In this document: one piece after another, positions 57,883 through 64,000 of the stretch
How positions within the stretch are numbered: position 1 is the first letter of the stretch
Layout of the letters: each line of letters begins with the position of its first letter
Source: Pseudomonas nicosulfuronedens
Lineage (GTDB): Bacteria > Pseudomonadota > Gammaproteobacteria > Pseudomonadales > Pseudomonadaceae
DNA length: 64,000 nt
Direction of reading: 5' to 3'
Assembly: GCF_005877905.1 (NCBI RefSeq)
Contig: NZ_SWDV01000018.1
Span: forward strand, 62,001 to 126,000
Notes under the pieces: generated by a model
Told to the model about the DNA's origin: nothing
Databases searched by the model: none
Seen by the model: the letters and a program-made list of their open reading frames with translations, nothing else
Translations under genes and position numbers: made by a program

Positions 57883-59040
57883 ATGCACGAAACACAAGGA
57901 GTCGTTCGCGGCATGTCCAACGCCCGCGACGTCGAGGCGGTCGCCCAGGACCTGGCGCGCCAGCTGATCCACCCCAACCTCGGCTTTGTGCTGTTCTTCT
58001 GTTCGGCCGAGTACGACCTGCCGGCACTGGCCGCCGCGCTGGAGCAGTACTTCGGCGGCATCGACCTGGCCGGCTGCACCACCGCCGGGGAGATCACCCC
58101 GCAGGGCTACGGCCGTGGCTGCGTCACCGCCGTGGGCTTCGACCTGCGCAACTTCGCCATCTCCTGCGCGCTGGTGGACGAGATGGAGCGCTTCAGCCTG
58201 ATCGACGCGCAGCAGATGGTCGAGTCGCTGGTGGCGGACTGCCGCAGCGCCGGCCTGGCGCCGATCAAGGACCACAGTTTCGCCCTGACCCTGCTCGACG
58301 GACTTTCCAGCCGCGAGGAGGTGGTGCTCGCCGCGCTCAGCGCCGCGCTGGGCGCCATTCCGCATTTCGGCGGCTCGGCCGGTGACGACAACCACCTGAC
58401 CCACACCCACGTCTACTACCAGGGGCAGTTCCACACGGGCGCGGCGGTAGTGGTGCTGTTCAACACCTGGCTGGACTTCGAGGTGTTCACCACCCACCAC
58501 GTGTTGCCCAGCGAGGAGAAGCTGGTGGTCACCCGCGCCGACAGCGACAGCCGCCGCGTGCTGGAGCTCAACGCCGAGCCGGCCGCGCTGGAGTTCGCCC
58601 GGCTGGTCGGGGTGCCGCTGGAACAGCTGGACTTCTCGCTGTTCCCGGCACATCCGCTGGCTGTTCGGGTGCGCGACCAGTACTACGTACGCTCGATCCA
58701 GCAGATCAACGACGACCTCAGCCTGACCTTCTACTGCGCGGTGGAGAACGGCATCGTCCTCACCGCCATGAGCACCGGCCCGCTGTTGCCGGGGCTCCAG
58801 GCGCAGTTCCAGCGCCTGCACGAACGCCTCGGCCCGCCATTGCTGACCATCGGCTGCGACTGCTTCCTGCGGCGTCTGGAGCTGGAGGTGGCCGGCGATA
58901 CCGAGCCCACCGCCGAGTTTCTCCGCAGCCAGCAGGTGATCGGCTTCAACACCTACGGGGAACAATTCAATGGCATGCATATCAACCAGACCTTCACCGG
59001 TGTCGCCATTGGCCGTCCTCGGGGCAACGCCGGATGCTGA
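57883..59040 (+). CDS. nosP: Nitric-oxide-sensing FIST-domain protein NosP
   Basis: A 385-residue cytoplasmic protein of the FIST family (N-terminal FIST domain about 30-220, C-terminal FIST_C about 220-370). GCTTAGEITPQGYGRGCVTA and SAGDDNHLTHTHVYYQGQFH are typical blocks. In P. aeruginosa NosP binds nitric oxide through heme and controls the adjacent kinase NahK. The frame overlaps nahK by about 70 bp, which supports a joint role. A second ATG at 57913 has AAGGAG upstream and could be the true start. Confidence 0.9.
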   Translation: MHETQGVVRGMSNARDVEAVAQDLARQLIHPNLGFVLFFCSAEYDLPALAAALEQYFGGIDLAGCTTAGEITPQGYGRGCVTAVGFDLRNFAISCALVDEMERFSLIDAQQMVESLVADCRSAGLAPIKDHSFALTLLDGLSSREEVVLAALSAALGAIPHFGGSAGDDNHLTHTHVYYQGQFHTGAAVVVLFNTWLDFEVFTTHHVLPSEEKLVVTRADSDSRRVLELNAEPAALEFARLVGVPLEQLDFSLFPAHPLAVRVRDQYYVRSIQQINDDLSLTFYCAVENGIVLTAMSTGPLLPGLQAQFQRLHERLGPPLLTIGCDCFLRRLELEVAGDTEPTAEFLRSQQVIGFNTYGEQFNGMHINQTFTGVAIGRPRGNAGC

Positions 59041-61597
59041 GCTGCGCGCGCGCATCGATGAGCTGGAGCGCGACAACCGCAAGCTGCAGCGAATCAATGC
59101 GGCGCTGATCGAGCGGGTCGAGTCGGCTACCTCGCGGGGCGACAACGCCTACGGTGCCTTCCAGCATTCGGTGGTGCTGGCCGAGCAGGTGCGCGAACGC
59201 ACCGATGCGCTGAGCGAGGCAATGGTCGAGCTGAAATCCAGCAACCAGCTGCTCAGCGATGCCCGCCTGCGCGCCGAGACCGCGCACCAGCACCTGCTGG
59301 ACGCCATCGAGAGCATCTCCGATGCCTTCGTGCTGTTCGACCCGCAGCAGCGCATCGTCCTGTACAACGAGCGCTTCCGTGCGTTCTGGGCGCAGACCCG
59401 CGCCCGTGTCGGTGCAGGAACGCGGCTCGCCGAAGTGCGCCGGCTGGCACAGAGCAGCGGGCTGATCGTCGAGGAGCAGCGCAGCAGCGACGACGAACAC
59501 ACCCTCTATCGCTTGCGCAACGACCGCTGGGTGCGCGTCACCGAGCGGCCAACCCGCGACGGTGGCCTGGTCGTGCTCTACAGCGACATCACCGAGATCA
59601 AGCAGAATGAAATGGCCCGCCGCGAACAGGCGGTGGCGCAGAAGTCGCACTTGCTGCAGCGCGCCGTGGACAACCTGTCCCAGGGCGTCGCCATGGTCGG
59701 CGCCGATGGCGCGCTGGAGCTGTGGAACCGGCGCTTCCTGGAACTTTGCGGGCTGGCGCCTATTGGCGCGCACCGGCCCTTCGCCGAGGTCATGGCCGAC
59801 AGCGAACTGCCGCTGCTGACCCCGCGTAGCCGCCCGCGCAAGGGGGAGGCGGAGGGCGTGATCGAGCAACGGCTGTTCGACGGGCGCATGCTGGAAATCC
59901 GCACCCACGCGCTGCCCACCGGCGGCTTCGTCAACACCTTCACCGATATCACCGAGCGCTATCGCCATGCCGAGGCGCTGCGCGAGAGCGAGCGCTGGAT
60001 TCGCCTGATCACCGACCAGGTGCCGGCACTGATCGCCTACCTGACTGCCGACCTCGACTACGACTTCACCAACAAGGTCTACGAGGAGTGGTACCGCTGG
60101 CCCAGTGGTTCGATGCTCGGACGCAACCTGCGCGAGGTGCACAGCGCCGAACACTGCCAGCGCCTGGAACCGTACTTCGAACGCGCGCTGTCGGGCGAGA
60201 GTGTGACCTTCGAGATCGCCGAGACCAACCTGGCCGGGCAGGAGCGCTACATGCAGCGCTCCTACGTGCCCAACCGCCAGGCCGACGGCACCGTGAGCGG
60301 GCTGTTCGTGCTGATCCGCGATATCACCGAACGCCGCCGCACCGCCGAGGCGCTGCACCAGGCCTACCAGAACCTCGAGCAGCGGGTGCGTGAGCGCACC
60401 GCCGAGCTGACCAGCCTGAACGACCAGCTCAAGCGCGAGATCGACGAGCGCAGCCAGGTCGAGGGCCGCCTGCGCGAAGCCAAGCGCGAGGCCGAGCAGG
60501 CCAACCTGTCGAAGACCAAGTTCCTCGCCGCCGTCAGCCACGACCTGCTGCAGCCGCTGAACGCCGCGCGCCTGTTTACCAGCGCGCTCCAGGAGCGCAG
60601 TGACGAGGCGCTGGTACGCAACATCAGCCAGTCGCTGGAGGACGTGGAGACCCTGCTCGGCACCCTGGTGGACATCTCCAAGCTGGATGCCGGGGTGATC
60701 AAGCCGGACATTGCCTCGTTCGATGTCAGCGAGCTGCTCGGCAACCTCGCCGCCGAGTACCGCCAGGTAGCGGCCAGCGAGGGACTGGCGCTGGACTTCG
60801 TGCCTTGCGGCGCACAGGTGCGCAGCGATATCCAGCTGCTGGCGCGGATCCTGCGCAACCTGCTGACCAATGCCATTCGCTATACGCCTTCCGGCCGTGT
60901 GCTGCTGGGTTGCCGGCGACGTCGGCACAGCCTGTGGGTCGAGGTCTGGGATACTGGCGTGGGCATTGCCGCCGACAAGCTGGGCGAGATATTCCAGGAG
61001 TTCAAGCGCGGCGATGTGCAGCGTTTCCACCAGGATCGCGGCCTGGGCCTGGGCCTGGCCATCGTCGAGAAGATCGCGCGCATGCTCGGCCATCGCATCC
61101 AGGTGGAGTCGGTACCGGGCAAGGGCTCGTGCTTCGCCATCGAAGTCCCGCTGGCGCGCCGCGTGGCGCGCACTGCACCGGAACCGGAGCGGACCACCGA
61201 CGGCCTGCTGGAGCGCCTGCGTGGCTCCCGCGTGTGGGTGTTGGACAACGACGCCTCGATCTGCGCCGGCATGCGCACGCTGCTGGAAGCCTGGGGCTGC
61301 CAGGTGGTGACGGCGTTGTCGGAAGAGGACCTGGCGCGCCAGGTGGACAATTTCCACGCCGAGTCAGACCTGCTGATCGTCGACTACCACCTCGACGACG
61401 GGTTGAACGGCGTCGATGCGGTGGCCTCGATCAACGCGCGCCGTGGCACGCCGCTACCAGCGTTGATGATCACCGCCAACTACAGCAACGAGCTCAAGCA
61501 ACAGGTTCGCGAGCTGGGGCACACCCTGATGCACAAGCCGGTGCGGCCGATGAAGCTGAAGACGGCGCTGTGCCATCTGATCGATAACGCTCGCTAG
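58970..61597 (+). CDS. nahK: Hybrid sensor histidine kinase NahK/ErcS'-type
   Basis: A cytoplasmic hybrid kinase of 875 residues. A coiled coil (about 20-95) is followed by three PAS-type regions (about 108-205, 227-340, 339-455), a second coiled coil (465-510), a HisKA domain with His524 in VSHDLLQPLNA, a HATPase (NLLTNAIRYTP, DTGVGI, GLGLGLAIVEK) and a C-terminal receiver domain with phospho-acceptor Asp805 in LLIVDYHLDD. The start at 58970 lacks a ribosome-binding site and overlaps nosP; a GTG at 59000 is an alternative. NahK in P. aeruginosa feeds HptB signalling and the PQQ-ethanol regulon. Confidence 0.9.
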   Translation: MACISTRPSPVSPLAVLGATPDAELRARIDELERDNRKLQRINAALIERVESATSRGDNAYGAFQHSVVLAEQVRERTDALSEAMVELKSSNQLLSDARLRAETAHQHLLDAIESISDAFVLFDPQQRIVLYNERFRAFWAQTRARVGAGTRLAEVRRLAQSSGLIVEEQRSSDDEHTLYRLRNDRWVRVTERPTRDGGLVVLYSDITEIKQNEMARREQAVAQKSHLLQRAVDNLSQGVAMVGADGALELWNRRFLELCGLAPIGAHRPFAEVMADSELPLLTPRSRPRKGEAEGVIEQRLFDGRMLEIRTHALPTGGFVNTFTDITERYRHAEALRESERWIRLITDQVPALIAYLTADLDYDFTNKVYEEWYRWPSGSMLGRNLREVHSAEHCQRLEPYFERALSGESVTFEIAETNLAGQERYMQRSYVPNRQADGTVSGLFVLIRDITERRRTAEALHQAYQNLEQRVRERTAELTSLNDQLKREIDERSQVEGRLREAKREAEQANLSKTKFLAAVSHDLLQPLNAARLFTSALQERSDEALVRNISQSLEDVETLLGTLVDISKLDAGVIKPDIASFDVSELLGNLAAEYRQVAASEGLALDFVPCGAQVRSDIQLLARILRNLLTNAIRYTPSGRVLLGCRRRRHSLWVEVWDTGVGIAADKLGEIFQEFKRGDVQRFHQDRGLGLGLAIVEKIARMLGHRIQVESVPGKGSCFAIEVPLARRVARTAPEPERTTDGLLERLRGSRVWVLDNDASICAGMRTLLEAWGCQVVTALSEEDLARQVDNFHAESDLLIVDYHLDDGLNGVDAVASINARRGTPLPALMITANYSNELKQQVRELGHTLMHKPVRPMKLKTALCHLIDNAR

Positions 61598-61643
61598 CGG
61601 CTCCGGCCCCGGGTTAATCGAGGCAGACTGCAGCGTCTCTCCT

Positions 61644-61783
61644 GCAGGAGCGCGCCATGCCCGCGATCGCGCGCGTGGCGCGCTCCTACAGGGATACTCC
61701 GTCGCCAGATGGACCTGTAGGAGCGAGCTTGCTCGCGAACGATGTTTCCGCGTTGGGCGGTTCGCGAGCAAGCTCGCTCCTAC
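61644..61783. repeat. Three REP-like units, one expanded
   Basis: A long GC-rich unit at 61644-61689 (GCAGGAGCGCGCC...GGCGCGCTCCTAC), a plus unit at 61717-61740 and a minus unit at 61760-61783 lie between the convergent nahK and EamA genes. The last two form an inverted pair. Confidence 0.8.
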
Positions 61784-61796
61784 GAAAAGCTCTCGT

Positions 61797-62657
61797 TCAG
61801 GCACGCTGGGCGGCGGGCGCACGCACCTTGGCCAGCAGGATCAGCGCGATTCCACCCAGCACTGCCAGTGACACCAGCGCCAGGCGCAGGCTGATCGCTT
61901 CGCCCAGCAGCGCGGCGCCGGAAAGGGCCGCCAGGACCGGGACGCTCAGTTGCACCGAGGCGCCCTGGATGGCCGACAGGCCCGGTAGCGCGCTGTACCA
62001 GATCGCATAGCCGATCCCCGAGGCGACTGCGCCGGAGAGCACGGCATAGACGATGCCCAGCGTGTCGATGCGCAGGTCGGCGTGGAAGAACACCGCCAGC
62101 AACGCCGCAAAGGCAATGGCGCGCACGAAATTGCCCGTCGTGATCGCCAGCGGATCGCTGCCCTTGCGCCCGAGCAGCGAGTACAGCCCCCAGGCCACGC
62201 CGGACAGCAGCATCAGCAGCGCACCCGCGAGCGGTGGAGCGCTGGCGCTGGGCAGCAGCTGGACCAGCAGCCCACCCAGGGCCAGCAGGAAGCCCACCAG
62301 CGCCTGCCCGCGCAGGCTTTCTCCGCGCAGCAGCCCGACCAGGATCATGGTCACCTGCACCGCGCCGAACAGCAGCAGGGCGCCGGTACCGGCATCCAGT
62401 TGTACGTAGGCGTAAGAGAAGGCTGCGGCGTAGACGAACAGCGCCGCCGCCGCGCGCCAGTTACCGCCTTCGCTGGCGACCCGGTGGCGCAGTTGCAGCA
62501 GCAGGGCGAGCACCAGGGCGCCCGAGAAGATACGGATGCCGGTGAAGCTCACCGCGTCGATGCTGGTGGCCTTCAGGGCCAGGCGGCAGAGGATGGAGTT
62601 GCCGGCGAAGGCGATCATCGCCAGGCCGGTGAGGCTCAGGGTGCGGGTGGAGGGCAT
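61797..62657 (-). CDS. EamA-family (DMT) transporter
   Basis: A 286-residue membrane protein with ten predicted hydrophobic segments in two EamA repeats (about 5-140 and 145-280). The start LSLTGLAMIAFAGNSILCRL and the segment LLSGVAWGLYSLLGRKGSDP are typical. Substrate unknown; related carriers export amino acids or metabolites. It lies downstream of erbR on the same strand, 55 bp away. Confidence 0.88.
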   Translation of the reverse strand: MPSTRTLSLTGLAMIAFAGNSILCRLALKATSIDAVSFTGIRIFSGALVLALLLQLRHRVASEGGNWRAAAALFVYAAAFSYAYVQLDAGTGALLLFGAVQVTMILVGLLRGESLRGQALVGFLLALGGLLVQLLPSASAPPLAGALLMLLSGVAWGLYSLLGRKGSDPLAITTGNFVRAIAFAALLAVFFHADLRIDTLGIVYAVLSGAVASGIGYAIWYSALPGLSAIQGASVQLSVPVLAALSGAALLGEAISLRLALVSLAVLGGIALILLAKVRAPAAQRA

Positions 62658-62712
62658 CGAGTGGTTCCCGGTAGCGGTCGCAACGGCACTTTATGAATCG
62701 GCGGGCCTCGCT

Positions 62713-63378
62713 TCAACGACGAAGGTAGGCGGCGAAGTCGATATCGCCCGCGCAGAGGATGGCCTGCACGCGGTTATGCACCTTCAGCTTGCGCAGGATC
62801 GCGGAGACGTGGGCCTTCACGGTAGTTTCTGCGATCTCCAGGTTGTAGGCGATCTGCTTGTTCGACTCGCCCTTGGTCATCCGCTCCAGCACCAGCAACT
62901 GCTTGCGGGTCAGCGCCTGCAGCAGTTCCGGCGGGATGCTGTGATCCTCCTGGCCACTGCGGCGTGGCGAGGATTTCTGCGTGCGGATGATGTCCGACGG
63001 CAGGTAGACGTTGCCGTTGAGGATCTGCTCGATGGCCTCGGTCATCTGCACGCGCGGCGACGACTTGGTGATAAAGCCCACCGCGCCGTAGGTGATAGCT
63101 TGCAGCACCACCTGCTTGTCCTGCTCGGCGGAGACGATCACCACCGGTATGGTCGGTGCCTCGTTGCGCAGACTCATCAGGCCGTTCAGGCCATGCATGC
63201 CGGGCATGTTCAGGTCGAGCAGGATGAGGTCGAGATCGTCGTGTTCCTGGGTCAGGTCCAGGGCGCTGTCGAGGTCGGCGGTCTCCATCACTTCGCTGCC
63301 GGGGAAGCCGTCGGCGATGACGTTGTGGATGGCCTCGCGGAACAGCGGGTGATCGTCGGCGATCAGGATCTTGTACAT
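62713..63378 (-). CDS. erbR: LuxR/NarL-type response regulator of PQQ-dependent alcohol oxidation
   Basis: A 221-residue response regulator. The receiver domain (1 to about 120) has the acidic pair Asp8-Asp9, phospho-acceptor Asp55 in [12 protein letters not shown], and Lys in GFITKSS. The C-terminal LuxR helix-turn-helix ([20 protein letters not shown], then [19 protein letters not shown]) is at about 153-215. The placement next to nahK and pqqF matches ErbR (also called AgmR), the regulator of ethanol and glycerol oxidation genes in Pseudomonas. Confidence 0.87.
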   Translation of the reverse strand: MYKILIADDHPLFREAIHNVIADGFPGSEVMETADLDSALDLTQEHDDLDLILLDLNMPGMHGLNGLMSLRNEAPTIPVVIVSAEQDKQVVLQAITYGAVGFITKSSPRVQMTEAIEQILNGNVYLPSDIIRTQKSSPRRSGQEDHSIPPELLQALTRKQLLVLERMTKGESNKQIAYNLEIAETTVKAHVSAILRKLKVHNRVQAILCAGDIDFAAYLRR

Positions 63379-63458
63379 GGCCTACACCTCGTTGTTGTCG
63401 TTATGGGTGGCGAGCGGCTTGCGGTCGCAGGCTACTACAGGTGTCACGGAAGCAAGTG

Positions 63459-64000
63459 TCACGGAAACGGTTGCGGTTGGGCGTCCTGCAGGGGCAGTCC
63501 TGCCTGTTCCCAAGCATCGATACCATCACGGTACCAGTAGAGGCTGGCATAGCCCAGCGCATGCGCGCGGCGGATGGCATTCCAGCTCATCCAGCAGTCG
63601 GAACGGCAGTAGAACACCAGCGGGCGTTTGGCATCGCCCTCCGTGAGGCGGGAGAGATTCTGCTCCAGGTAGGCCTGCCACTGCGGCTCCAGGGTGCCGG
63701 TGCCGACGTTGGCCAGCCACAGGCTGCCGGGCAGGTTGCGGTGCTTTTCGTCCTCGACGAATTGGCCGTTGAGAAAGGTGCGACGGTAGACGTCTACCAG
63801 CCGAGTCTGCGGCTCGCGCTTGAGCAGCACCTGCAGGGCGCGGGTGTCGAGGGTGGTGGCGTGGTCGGTGGAAGGCGGCGTGGGGCTGCGGTACTGGGCC
63901 TGGCGGTAGCCGTCGGCGGAAAACAGTGGTGCTTCCTCGGCCTGCGCGGTCGGCAGCGCGAGGGCAAGGCTGAGCAGGCACGCGGCGAGGCAGCCGCTCA
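63459..64000 (-). CDS. PQQ-dependent catabolism-associated CxxxCW (rhodanese-like) protein, reaching the window edge
   Basis: On the minus strand the frame is open from the window edge. The first codon seems to be split by the edge (a TG remains at 64000-63999), after which a signal peptide follows (CLAACLLSLALALPTAQA). The mature protein has a rhodanese-like fold and ends with FYCRSDCWMSWNAIRRAHAL, the Cys-x3-Cys-Trp motif typical of proteins encoded near PQQ-dependent dehydrogenases. It is probably periplasmic and about 181 residues long. Its role may be in redox or cofactor handling for PQQ enzymes (inference). It is followed by erbR 80 bp later. Confidence 0.82.
   Translation of the reverse strand, partial: SGCLAACLLSLALALPTAQAEEAPLFSADGYRQAQYRSPTPPSTDHATTLDTRALQVLLKREPQTRLVDVYRRTFLNGQFVEDEKHRNLPGSLWLANVGTGTLEPQWQAYLEQNLSRLTEGDAKRPLVFYCRSDCWMSWNAIRRAHALGYASLYWYRDGIDAWEQAGLPLQDAQPQPFP

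Noticed and set aside
58994-61357. A 787-codon open frame opposite nahK
   Set aside because: It is antisense to a clearly assigned hybrid kinase, and its sequence shows no domain pattern.

Overview
The window is a high-GC, densely coded chromosomal stretch from a Pseudomonas. Four things point there: the gene content, the gene order, and the repeated intergenic palindromes of the GTAGGAGCGAGCTTGCTCGC type. Several blocks keep the order known from the P. aeruginosa chromosome: MFS-quiC-tetR-dehydrogenase-aroQ, bkdR/bkdA1A2B-lpdV, dhcR-dhcAB-atoB-atoE, and pqqF-nosP-nahK-erbR. The species cannot be named from this sequence alone. I saw no tRNA, rRNA, CRISPR array, prophage or insertion sequence.

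Layout. 0-1 kb: tail of a probable Dyp-type peroxidase and a secreted cupin. 1-7 kb: quinate/shikimate catabolism, with an MFS carrier, the fused 3-dehydroshikimate dehydratase QuiC, a TetR regulator, a quinate/shikimate dehydrogenase and a type II dehydroquinase. A common operator-like sequence precedes quiC and aroQ. 7-13 kb: the branched-chain keto-acid dehydrogenase operon with divergent bkdR. 13-14.7 kb: a GlxA-type regulator and a small DUF2790 protein. 14.7-23.1 kb: seven genes or operon members on one strand (chemoreceptor, outer-membrane porin, AraC regulator, APH-fold kinase, PLP phospho-lyase-like enzyme, amine permease). These look like a sense, import and degrade module for an amino alcohol. 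23.6-39.1 kb: a nearly complete phenylacetate (paa) catabolon, with the divergent pair paaY-paaX and an unrelated DUF1428 gene in its middle. 39.2-42.4 kb: feaR, a small cytochrome c and phenylacetaldehyde dehydrogenase, which feed phenylacetate into paa. 42.7-46.1 kb: fahA-hmgA (homogentisate) with divergent hmgR and a clear operator. 46.2-51.7 kb: dhcR, dhcAB, atoB and atoE, which use acetoacetate-type keto acids, one of the products of homogentisate breakdown. 51.7-64 kb: a LysR/isochorismatase-fold pair, pqqF, a porin, a small membrane protein, the nitric-oxide sensing pair nosP-nahK, an EamA transporter, the regulator erbR and a CxxxCW protein linked to PQQ-dependent oxidation. The last gene runs to the window edge.

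Taken together the window is a catabolic hub. Aromatic and amino-acid carbon (quinate, valine/leucine/isoleucine, phenylethylamine and phenylacetate, tyrosine via homogentisate) is converted to protocatechuate or to acyl-CoA units. Each route has its own local regulator (TetR, Lrp, AraC, PaaX, FeaR, IclR, LysR). Most of this is known biology. The least described part is the 14.7-23.1 kb amino-alcohol-type module. The most useful sequence-level observations are the operator-like motifs shared between promoters and the several families of paired inverted intergenic repeats.
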